Source of the DNA: UBA7672 sp035548775
GTDB taxonomy: Bacteria; Pseudomonadota; Alphaproteobacteria; Caulobacterales; Hyphomonadaceae
Direction of reading: 5' to 3'
Length of the DNA stretch: 12,122 nt
Assembly (NCBI GenBank): GCA_035548775.1
Contig: DASZSI010000187.1
Coordinates: forward strand, 1-12,122
Numbering within the stretch: position 1 is the first letter of the stretch; each line of letters opens with the position of its first letter. The position numbers were made by a program, and so were the translations under genes. Positions 1 through 7,536 of the stretch are shown one piece after another. The notes under the pieces were generated by a model. It did no database searches. It worked only from the letters and a program-made list of their open reading frames with translations, and was not told the DNA's origin.

Positions 1-141
1 CACGCCTCGGGTGCGCCCGCCGGCTACGCGCTGCGCTCCGCCAATGGCTCCGCGCTACGCCGCCGGGCGACTGCAAACGCCAGCGTCAGGGGGGCTAACT
101 TTCAAAGCGAAAGGGGGGACAACATTGGGTGCGAATTGACA
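1..141 (+). mobile_element. Terminal segment of an IS21-family insertion sequence (partial)
   Basis: The segment has the look of the noncoding end that follows istB in IS21-family elements: a GC-rich self-complementary stretch (about 20-67), then spaced G-rich repeat blocks near 95-120, then an end reading GGGTGCGAATTGACA. IS21 elements finish in 5'-TG...CA-3', so the outer end is placed at CA, 140-141. Immediately after 141 a plausible protein-coding frame begins, which supports this as the boundary. The istA and istB genes would lie to the left, outside the window. The family call comes from remembered terminal sequences. The exact last base could be off by a few nucleotides, because the target duplication on the other side cannot be seen. 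Confidence 0.65.
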
Positions 142-319
142 GAAGGACGCGGCGCTCGCCGCCATGCAGGGCGACGACCTTCCAAATGAAGTCCAGGTGT
201 TCTTGAGGAAAACCGGCCAAGGCGGCGCCGAACTAAGAGACCTCACCCCGACCGTTCTATCTTGGCTAAATGACCGGGGCCTTGCTGGGGCGTTCCGCAT
301 CACGCCGGATCGAACCTGA
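142..319 (+). pseudogene. 3' remnant of the gene upstream of dpdJ, cut by the IS21 element
   Basis: An open frame in phase with the TGA at 317-319 runs back to the IS21 boundary. It encodes about 58 residues that look like a real C-terminus, including the stretches VQVFLRKTG, LRDLTPTVLSWLN and FRITPDRT. The stop lies one base before the GTG taken as the dpdJ start, the close packing expected inside one operon. By position this is probably the tail of another Dpd protein; DpdH or DpdI are candidates, but I cannot tell which from so short a piece. Its 5' part is missing because the IS21 end abuts it. The missing part could lie beyond the far side of the element, outside the window. Confidence 0.6.
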
Positions 320-320
320 C

Positions 321-3300
321 GTGAGTGACCTCGACCTTTTGGATGCGATTGAGCGCCTAGAATTGCGGGCGCTACGATGGGGGTTCGCGGACGGATCGTT
401 GTCTGAACAGGAAGTCGCGGACGTCGCTGCGGAGGTGATCGGCGCCGACGGCGCTGATGAGGCGCTCGACGCCCTCCTCCGTCGCCGGCTTTTGCTCGAG
501 GTATGGGGTCCCGGAGACGAAATCCGTATCCGGTCGCGCTTTGCAGAAGCTGTGCGCCTGTTAAGTCGGTCCCGACAGCTGTTTCCGGGCCGCCCCTGGG
601 CAGGCGCTCCCCGCCTTGTCTCTGACTATCGGCTCGACATTCGCCGTCGGCGCTATCCGCGCCGCGATCGACCCGCCTCAGAGGTCTTTCATCGGGTGGC
701 TGGGCCAGAGCCGACTGCATTCCGAACAGCCCTATGGGCTGCGCTGACCGGACCCGGCTTGGACTTGGCCGATTTTCAAGAGGAGGCCACCCAGTACTTG
801 CTTGAGGCCCGCGGTGACAACGGACTGATCGTCACGGCCGGAACGGGCTCAGGCAAGACCATGGCCTTCTACCTGCCCGCGCTGCTGCGCGTAGCCGAGG
901 CGGTTCAGCCTGGACCAGGATGGACCAAGGCGCTTGCGATCTATCCGCGGACCGAGTTGCTCAAGGATCAATTCGCGGAAACCTACCGCATGGCGCGGCG
1001 CCTGGACCCGGTGATGTCGGCGCCGCGCCGCGGTTTGACCATGGGAGCATACTTCGGCTCAACGCCTGGCCGCGCCGATCGAGACGACATCGCCCGACGC
1101 GCCTGGAGGCCCCGCCAGGACAATTTTGTCTGCCCATGGCTGCCTTGCCCCAACTGCGGTGGCGACCTGTTGTGGCGCGCCGAAGACATCGAGGCGTCGA
1201 TCGAGCGTCTGACCTGCGCGTCGCCGCGCTGCGAGGTCCAGATCACCGACACTGAAATCGTTCTTACACGCGCGAGCTTGGCCAAGACGCCACCCGACCT
1301 TCTGTTCACGACCACGGAGATGTTGAATCAGCGGCTGTCGGACCTGACCGCGAGGCGTCTGTTCGGGGTCGGCCAGCCGTCCAGCCGCAAACCGCTCTTT
1401 GCGCTGCTTGATGAGGTCCACACCTACACTGGGGTGTCTGGCGCTCAGGCCGCGCTGACCTTGCGGCGGTGGCGACACGCCGTGGCGGCTCCGGTGACCT
1501 ATGCCGGGTTGTCGGCGACATTGCGTGAAGCGCCCCAGTTCTTTGCCGACCTCACCGGGCTCGACTTGTCGCGGGTGAAGGAGGCGACGCCTCAGGCGAT
1601 GGTCGAAGAAGGGGCAGAATATCAGGTGTTGTTAAGAGGCGACCCCGCTTCGCAAACCTCGCTGCTTTCAACTTCCATCCAGAGCCTGATGCTTCTGGCT
1701 CGGCTTCTCGATCCTCAAGGGATGAGTCCGTCCGAAGGCGCGTTCGGAAGCCGGATGTTTGCCTTCACCGACAACCTCGATGTGATCAACCGGCTGTTCG
1801 ATAGCCTGCGCGACGCCGAAGGACTGGATATCTTCGGCAGGCCTCGTGCCGGCGCCGCGCCCCTGGCCGCGCTGCGCATGCGTCCTCAAGACTTGACGGA
1901 GCAGATCCGACGCGAGCGAGATGGTCAGGTTTGGAGAGCCGTAGAGACGATCGGGCGGCGTCTTGATCGGCCGCTTCTGGTCGGTCGAACGACATCAGAG
2001 GATTCAGGCGTCCTCGCCGATGCGGATGTTGTGGTGGCGACCGCCTCGCTTGAGGTTGGGTATAATGACAGCCGCGTCGGCGCCGTGCTCCAACACAAGG
2101 CTCCAAAGGACGCCGCATCGTTCCTGCAACGCCGCGGCCGTGCTGGACGGGCGCGCGGCATGCGCCCCCTGACACTGACGGTGCTGAGCGACTACGGGCG
2201 AGACCGGGTCGCTTTCGAGGCCTACGAACATCTGTTCGAGCCAGCACTACCGCCGCAGCGCCTCCCGATCGACAACGACTACGTCCTTCGCATGCAGGCC
2301 ACGTTTGCGATGTTTGACTGGATCGCAACGGAGACAAGCGCCACCCGTGGTTGGGCTTGGGACGTGCTCAGTCGGCCTCCTCATCCCGATCAGGCGTCAG
2401 TCGGGGGCCTGCGCGCAGACGCAAAGCGTTGCCTTTTGCGTCTTATCGAAGGTGACCCAGCCACTGTCGGCGGGCTGAGCCGCCACTTGCGCAATGCGCT
2501 CAAGCTCGATGAGGCTACCGTTCAGAAGCTTCTCTGGCGGCCGCCCCGCGCTCTGCTCCTCGAGGCGGCCCCAACCTTGGCCAGGCGCTTGCACCGCGAC
2601 TGGCAAAAGGCCCACGGCGTTGGCGACCGAGATCTCGATCTGCAAATCGACTGGCACCCGCTGCCGGACTTCGTCGCCCGAACGCTGTTCACGGACCTCA
2701 ACCTTCCGGAAGTCGCCGTCATCCTCCCCGCGGCAACGGTCCGCGACCGGGAGAAGCAGAAGGCGATGGCGATCGCGCCGGCCTTGACCGAATTGGCGCC
2801 CGGGCGCGTGACCCGTCGGTTCGCGGTCGAACACGGCGGTCTCCACCATTGGTCTCCCCTTGATCCCGATGGAGGAGATCAAGACATCGCCGTCGACACC
2901 TTTGCCGAGGTGGCGGAGCCGGTTGGAGAGTTTGAAGCGGATGGTCAGGCTGTAACGGTATATCGGCCATGGCAGATTCGTCTCAGCCATGCGCCCAAAC
3001 ATGTCGCCGGGCCGACGTCCAATGCGTGGCTCGACTGGCGAAGCGAGTTCGCTCCCAGCGGCGAGCCCACGCATGTCGAATTGGGGGCTCGAAATCCCTG
3101 GCGCGAGCCGATCCGCGAACTCGCAGCTTTCCTCCACCGGTATCGAAGTCACGTGACGCTGCGGCGGTTTGCGGTCGGCGGCGACGCCGTGATCCGGCGT
3201 TTGACGGGTGACCGGAGAATTCACTACCGGTTCGTGGATTCCCGAGGCGAGCAGGCGGCGGTCGGCTTTGAGATCGAGGTCGATGGGCTGCTGACCCTTC

Positions 3301-4784
3301 TCGACCTGGCGGAGGCGCAGAGACGCATCCCGGACCTATCGGCAGGTCTGCTCGCGGGGTGCCGGCTCGGCTACCTTCGCCATCGCTTGCTGAGCGACAG
3401 CCTGCTCCCCGCTGAGATTGACGACTTCCAGCGAGATTGGCTGCATCAAAGCTTTATGGCGGCCGTGCTCGTCCGCGCCGTGGCCGACGAAGAAGACCTC
3501 GCCACCGCAGCCCTAGCCATCCTTGATGATCCGCAAGCCGGCGATCACCTGGCTGCCGCGCTTGCGGCGATCTTCCAAGGCCAGGGCGTTGCGGATCACC
3601 CGGCCGAGGCCGGTGACGACGAAGAGGGCTTTGCGCCCGCCGGCGACGATGCAGTCGGGGCTCAGGCCCAAAATCTCCTGGATCTTTTCCATCGAGACGA
3701 CGTGCGGGAGCGGCTCCGCGCTCTAGCCCAGGAAATGTCCCATCCAGATCCTGAAGCGCTGTCCCAATGGATCCTCGATACGGTGACGGCCACTGCCGCC
3801 GAGGCTTTGCTTCAGGCATGTGTCGCCCTGGTCCCTCGGCATATTTCCAGCGACTCCCTCGTAGTGGATATCGAGGCAGAGGTCCCGGCAAAGCTCTGGA
3901 TCACCGAGTCGACGCTTGGCGGCGCGGGCGTTCTGCAGGCCGTTTTTGAGCGCATCGCTGACGAGCCACGGGTTCTCTTTCGGGCTCTAGAAGCTGCCTT
4001 GGCCCCAACGGATTACGAGCTTGCGGCCGAAGGGCTCGAAACCTTCGTGCGCTTGGCCGTGACGGACGCGACTGTTGGTGAAGCGGTCCAGCTTCTGCGC
4101 GCCGCGACAAGCTATGACGAACGTGAGGTCCAAAGGCGCCATCTCTATGGGGTCCTAAGCGAGCGCGGTCTCGATGTCGGCCACGCCCTCAGCGTTTCTT
4201 TGAACGCCCGGCTTCTGACGCCCACAAGCGGTCCTTCGCTCGACGCGCTCCTCGTTGATCTGCTGGATCGCTGGCGGGCGGCTGAGAGGGACGTCGGGGT
4301 GTCGATTGGTGTGCGGGAGATGGCGTTTGTGCTCGCACTGGACCGAGACATTAGGGTCAGGGTTCAGGCCGCCACCGGTCTTCCGCACCTGTTGAACCCT
4401 GCTGAAGCCGCTCAAGTCCTTGCCAACCTTCTTTGGCCAAGGGGACTGGAAGTCAGCCAGCGAGCTTTGCAGTCCTATAATCGCTATGCGCCCCGTCGCA
4501 GCACCGACCCCCGGCTTGCCCGAGCGCTTTTGCAACGGGCGGGTCAGCGTGTCGGCTTTGGGAGCGACGGCTGGCGGGAGACGCTCGCGGTCGTACTTGC
4601 TCAAGAGGGCGCGGCGGAACTGTTCGTGAGGACCCAGGACTTGGCCGCCGTTCGCGCCGCCCTCTTGGACGCGCTCACAACGCCGATCGACGTGGGGTTT
4701 TTGCAGTTCTTCCCGAAGGTCGAACGTACCGAGCGTCAAGCTGACGGTCTCATCATCGTACTGGTCGTGCAGGAACAAGTATGA
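321..4784 (+). CDS. dpdJ: Protein DpdJ, DEAD/DEAH-type helicase of the Dpd DNA modification/restriction cluster
   Basis: This is a large superfamily 2 helicase of 1487 residues. Walker A is AGTGSGKT (173-180), motif II is DEVH (364-367), motif III is SAT (398-400), motif V is TASLEVGYND (574-583) and motif VI is QRRGRAGR (603-610). Between motifs I and II a cysteine-rich insert (C271, C276, C279, C299, C304) looks like a zinc ribbon. About 870 residues follow the motor and match no domain I can name. The frame is open from an ATG at 270. I prefer GTG 321 because it sits one base after the upstream stop and gives a start like MSDLDLLDAIE; translation is probably coupled, as no clear Shine-Dalgarno sequence is visible. 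The end overlaps dpdK by four bases. In Dpd clusters this protein is assigned to the restriction side, acting on DNA in the cytoplasm. A DISARM DrmA helicase is the main alternative, but no DUF1998 (DrmB) partner is present. Confidence 0.82.
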   Translation: MSDLDLLDAIERLELRALRWGFADGSLSEQEVADVAAEVIGADGADEALDALLRRRLLLEVWGPGDEIRIRSRFAEAVRLLSRSRQLFPGRPWAGAPRLVSDYRLDIRRRRYPRRDRPASEVFHRVAGPEPTAFRTALWAALTGPGLDLADFQEEATQYLLEARGDNGLIVTAGTGSGKTMAFYLPALLRVAEAVQPGPGWTKALAIYPRTELLKDQFAETYRMARRLDPVMSAPRRGLTMGAYFGSTPGRADRDDIARRAWRPRQDNFVCPWLPCPNCGGDLLWRAEDIEASIERLTCASPRCEVQITDTEIVLTRASLAKTPPDLLFTTTEMLNQRLSDLTARRLFGVGQPSSRKPLFALLDEVHTYTGVSGAQAALTLRRWRHAVAAPVTYAGLSATLREAPQFFADLTGLDLSRVKEATPQAMVEEGAEYQVLLRGDPASQTSLLSTSIQSLMLLARLLDPQGMSPSEGAFGSRMFAFTDNLDVINRLFDSLRDAEGLDIFGRPRAGAAPLAALRMRPQDLTEQIRRERDGQVWRAVETIGRRLDRPLLVGRTTSEDSGVLADADVVVATASLEVGYNDSRVGAVLQHKAPKDAASFLQRRGRAGRARGMRPLTLTVLSDYGRDRVAFEAYEHLFEPALPPQRLPIDNDYVLRMQATFAMFDWIATETSATRGWAWDVLSRPPHPDQASVGGLRADAKRCLLRLIEGDPATVGGLSRHLRNALKLDEATVQKLLWRPPRALLLEAAPTLARRLHRDWQKAHGVGDRDLDLQIDWHPLPDFVARTLFTDLNLPEVAVILPAATVRDREKQKAMAIAPALTELAPGRVTRRFAVEHGGLHHWSPLDPDGGDQDIAVDTFAEVAEPVGEFEADGQAVTVYRPWQIRLSHAPKHVAGPTSNAWLDWRSEFAPSGEPTHVELGARNPWREPIRELAAFLHRYRSHVTLRRFAVGGDAVIRRLTGDRRIHYRFVDSRGEQAAVGFEIEVDGLLTLLDLAEAQRRIPDLSAGLLAGCRLGYLRHRLLSDSLLPAEIDDFQRDWLHQSFMAAVLVRAVADEEDLATAALAILDDPQAGDHLAAALAAIFQGQGVADHPAEAGDDEEGFAPAGDDAVGAQAQNLLDLFHRDDVRERLRALAQEMSHPDPEALSQWILDTVTATAAEALLQACVALVPRHISSDSLVVDIEAEVPAKLWITESTLGGAGVLQAVFERIADEPRVLFRALEAALAPTDYELAAEGLETFVRLAVTDATVGEAVQLLRAATSYDEREVQRRHLYGVLSERGLDVGHALSVSLNARLLTPTSGPSLDALLVDLLDRWRAAERDVGVSIGVREMAFVLALDRDIRVRVQAATGLPHLLNPAEAAQVLANLLWPRGLEVSQRALQSYNRYAPRRSTDPRLARALLQRAGQRVGFGSDGWRETLAVVLAQEGAAELFVRTQDLAAVRAALLDALTTPIDVGFLQFFPKVERTERQADGLIIVLVVQEQV

Positions 4785-5293
4785 ATTCCCGCGACCTGAC
4801 AGGACCTGGGCAGACGCGGGCAATCCGAGACGTCTTGCAGTCGCTCTTCGCCATCGAACTCCTGCGTCCAAGCCGTCGGCTCTGGATCGGATTCGGCTGG
4901 ATCAGCGACATTGAGATTCTGGACAACGAAGCCCGGCAATTCTCCGCGCTTCAACCGGATTGGCCTGCGACCTCTATTCGTCTCTCCGCGGTTATCGAAG
5001 CGGTGGCGGCCAAGGGCTGCGATGTCGTGATCCTCATTCGGGACCATGCGAACAATCGCGGCTTCATCGAGCGGATGCGCCCCATGCAGCAAGCGGGGAT
5101 GATCCACATGCTCATCGCGCCGGACTTTCACGAAAAGGGGTTGCTAGGCGACGATTACGTCCTGTCTGGCTCCATGAATCTGACGTGGAACGGCGTGACG
5201 GTGAATGACGAGCACGTCTTGTTGCGAACCGATCCCGCATCGGTCGCGGAGCGGCGCCTTCAACTCGAGGAGAAGTGGGGCGCGCACCTATGA
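4781..5293 (+). CDS. dpdK: Protein DpdK, phospholipase D-like nuclease
   Basis: This small cytosolic protein of 170 residues carries a single PLD-type HKD motif: H117, K119 and D124 (HEKGLLGD), followed by G130-S131 and N133 and then E144. PLD enzymes with one motif, such as Nuc and BfiI, form a dimer to build one active site. A phosphodiesterase acting on DNA is therefore the likely role, and restriction nuclease of the Dpd system is inferred. The ATG overlaps the dpdJ stop as ATGA, and AGGA at 4771-4774 lies six bases upstream, so the start is well supported. The stop overlaps the dpdD start the same way. All catalytic residues of the motif are present. DrmC of DISARM is also PLD-like but is usually longer, and the neighbouring DpdD argues for Dpd. 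Confidence 0.82.
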   Translation: MNSRDLTGPGQTRAIRDVLQSLFAIELLRPSRRLWIGFGWISDIEILDNEARQFSALQPDWPATSIRLSAVIEAVAAKGCDVVILIRDHANNRGFIERMRPMQQAGMIHMLIAPDFHEKGLLGDDYVLSGSMNLTWNGVTVNDEHVLLRTDPASVAERRLQLEEKWGAHL

Positions 5294-7428
5294 TCGGTCG
5301 CGATCAGGCAGACGCTGAAGCTGTTGTCCGGGCGTTTAAGGACGCGCTGCCGCCCTCATCGGACCCTCTCGTGGGGGCATTCGCCAGCACCGTCACGGAC
5401 CCGAATTTTCCGGGCGCCTTGTTCGCCTGGCCTCGGGACTCCGGTGATCCGTCCGTGTTCTACGCCGCTGCCCAGACGCAAGCACAATGGCGGCGCCTCC
5501 GACCTCTCCTGCTAGCGTTCGTGGGGCCGACGCTCACCGATTTCTCCGGCGGCACAAGCCGGCTTGATCCCACCCGTCCGCACGAGCAGGTTTTGGCTAG
5601 GTCGGGTCTCGCCGCCGTGGTCCGCCTGGTTCCTGCTGTTGACACCGCCACGTCGACCGAACGGGCGCTGCACAGACTCACGTCAATGGTGGCGCGAACA
5701 CCGCTGGACGCAGAGCCCCCCGTCGAAACGACCGGACGCCTGCTCGCTCGGATCCGAGACCACCTGAACGCTTTAGCAATCGACGACGCGCGAGGCCTCC
5801 TCGAGCGCTGCCGAAGCGAACACCGCCTGGACGCCTTAAACCTCAAATTTCTCGAGATCGAGATCCTGGCTGTCGCGCGGGACTGGCGCGCCATTGCGGC
5901 GATCAGCGGCTTCGACGACCTATTACTGACTCGCCGGCCGCCGGCCGTCGCTGCCGCTCTCCTCGAAGCCGCTTACTGGTCATGTTTTGAGGACGCCGCC
6001 CCTACCCTCGCTGGGTACATTTCAGGCCCACGACAGCGTGTTCGCGACCTTATCCGAGTTCCCTCGCCGCCGGGGATGGGAGACGGAGCTTGGAGGCTGT
6101 ACGCGCTGGAGGCCTTGGCCCTGGGTGGGGCCCCTCTCGACTTGGCGAACGCAGCGCTCGTATCCAGTGCCGACCTCGGCGGTCTCCTCGACGATTTGTC
6201 CGCATTGGTCATCGTCCCCGACGTGCCGCAACCAATCGCGGAGTCACCTACCGCAGAAGCGGCGTCGTCCTTGATCACAGCAGATTTGAGTGGCGCGCTC
6301 TCTGCAATTGACCAGGCGAAGGCGCTGTTCGCACGCCTCACGGCCGAAGAGCGGGCGGCAATCCTTGAGGCAGATCAGCCGAGACGCGCGCTCGCCGCCA
6401 TCACCGATACCTTTGGGCCTGGGGTAACACCGACGGACTGGATCGAGTGGCTGGCGGACCTGGATGCATCCGCGTTCACAAGCGCCTTGGCGGTCGCAAG
6501 GCGGGGGGCGCAGGAATGGCAACCGGGTCTTGGTGATCCGGTGGAAATCGCCCGGTTGGCGCAAAGCCTAAACGCGGTTGCGGACGCTCCTCCCGCATCG
6601 GATCGTCTAGTCGAAGGGCTTCCACACTTTGTGGCCTGGCTGCAGCGGGACGCCGACTTCCCTCGGCCGGTGGGCTACCCTGTTTACGAGGCGGCGCTAG
6701 AGCGATTGATGCTCAGCGGTCGCGCGGCCATGCCTATGCTGGACTCCGCTGGGGTGCTGGCAAGGGCAATGCTGACCATCGGGCCGCCGCCAGCAGCTTA
6801 TGGTCGTTTGCTCTCCGATCTCCTTGAGTTCTCGGGACAAGGCGCCGGTCTACGCACGGCCTACTGGCTGATGGAGCTGTTGGAGGAAACTGTCGCGTCG
6901 AACGCGCCGGATCAACAGGCGCGCGATCGGTTTTGGCAAGACACGGTCTCCCGCCTGATTCCAATCGGCCCGCAATTGTCGCCTCTGCAGCGTTCGAGCC
7001 TGACGAGGCTCGCCGCAGCGTTGGGCTGGGAAGGAAGGCTGCCGGATGTCCTATCCGTTGCACCCGATGCGGCCCAAGACGCCGTGTTGGCCCGTCGTCT
7101 CGCGGGGAAAATGGTCGCGGTCTACACCCTCACGGAATCGGCTGGAGCACAGGCTTCGGAGACCCTCAAGGCGCTCGCGCCCGAGGTGGACATCCGTATC
7201 AACAGTGACCATGGAGGCACACGACCGCTGCGCGCGCTCGCCGAGAACGCGGACCTGTTCGTCGTCGTTGCCGCCTCTGCCACGCATGCCGCGACGGATT
7301 TCATCCGCATGAAACGCGGTGACCGACCCTTGGTTTACACCGCCGGGCGCGGTGCAATCAGTATCCTGCGTGCAGTTGAAGAGTGGGCGCTGCGGTCAGA
7401 TGCGCCGGTGACCGAAACGGTGAATTAG
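5290..7428 (+). CDS. dpdD: Protein DpdD, Dpd cluster protein of unknown function with DUF2325-like C-terminus
   Basis: The protein has 712 residues. The start is ATG 5290, overlapping the dpdK stop as ATGA, with a G-rich stretch GAGGAGAAGTGGGG at 5267-5280 upstream. An in-frame GTG at 5275 is less likely. The body is alanine- and leucine-rich and mostly helical in appearance, with no nuclease or ATPase motif I can identify. The last 110 residues or so look like an alternating strand-helix fold with conserved-looking groups: TESAG (615-619), NSDHGGT (638-644) and SATHAATDF around H666. The order of these motifs resembles DUF2325 domains; that resemblance is my inference. DpdD belongs to the 7-deazaguanine DNA modification cluster, but its biochemical role is unknown. 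Co-translation with the helicase and the PLD protein suggests they act together. The gene appears intact. Confidence 0.8.
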   Translation: MIGRDQADAEAVVRAFKDALPPSSDPLVGAFASTVTDPNFPGALFAWPRDSGDPSVFYAAAQTQAQWRRLRPLLLAFVGPTLTDFSGGTSRLDPTRPHEQVLARSGLAAVVRLVPAVDTATSTERALHRLTSMVARTPLDAEPPVETTGRLLARIRDHLNALAIDDARGLLERCRSEHRLDALNLKFLEIEILAVARDWRAIAAISGFDDLLLTRRPPAVAAALLEAAYWSCFEDAAPTLAGYISGPRQRVRDLIRVPSPPGMGDGAWRLYALEALALGGAPLDLANAALVSSADLGGLLDDLSALVIVPDVPQPIAESPTAEAASSLITADLSGALSAIDQAKALFARLTAEERAAILEADQPRRALAAITDTFGPGVTPTDWIEWLADLDASAFTSALAVARRGAQEWQPGLGDPVEIARLAQSLNAVADAPPASDRLVEGLPHFVAWLQRDADFPRPVGYPVYEAALERLMLSGRAAMPMLDSAGVLARAMLTIGPPPAAYGRLLSDLLEFSGQGAGLRTAYWLMELLEETVASNAPDQQARDRFWQDTVSRLIPIGPQLSPLQRSSLTRLAAALGWEGRLPDVLSVAPDAAQDAVLARRLAGKMVAVYTLTESAGAQASETLKALAPEVDIRINSDHGGTRPLRALAENADLFVVVAASATHAATDFIRMKRGDRPLVYTAGRGAISILRAVEEWALRSDAPVTETVN

Positions 7429-7523
7429 CTTCGGCCTGAAAGCCGGGCGTAGGCATCGAGTCGACGAACCAGGAAATCGATCTCGCCGCGATAGATGTCT
7501 GATTTCAGTAAAGCTATCTGAGC
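7425..7523 (-). pseudogene. Short remnant of a minus-strand gene abutting the dpdD stop
   Basis: An open frame of 32 codons ends with TAA at 7425-7427, overlapping the TAG of dpdD on the other strand. The encoded peptide includes SDIYRGEIDFLVRRLDAYAR, which looks like a genuine protein C-terminus and not like random GC-rich sequence. A TAG at 7524-7526 closes the frame upstream and no start codon with a ribosome site is evident, so this would be the tail of a gene whose front has been deleted. The same deletion may have truncated the restriction gene next to it. I do not recognise the family. Confidence is low because the piece is short. Confidence 0.3.
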
Positions 7524-7536
7524 CTACGCTGCAGGC

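Noticed and set aside
55..720. Minus-strand open frame of 221 codons across the IS21 end and the dpdJ start
   Set aside because: It is arginine- and proline-rich, crosses the IS boundary and lies opposite dpdJ; this is typical antisense openness in GC-rich DNA.
2397..3224. Minus-strand open frame of 275 codons inside dpdJ
   Set aside because: It is fully antisense to a confident gene, with no motif and no ribosome site.
4155..4871. Minus-strand open frame of 238 codons over the dpdJ/dpdK junction
   Set aside because: It lies opposite two well-supported genes and shows no domain.
321..5293. A DISARM-type system (helicase plus PLD protein)
   Set aside because: DISARM pairs DrmA and DrmC with the DUF1998 protein DrmB, which is absent. 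The short PLD protein and the DpdD-like third gene fit the Dpd cluster better.
7432..7445. Terminator between dpdD and the converging restriction gene
   Set aside because: The CGGC/GCCG stem is only four pairs with no T-run on either strand.
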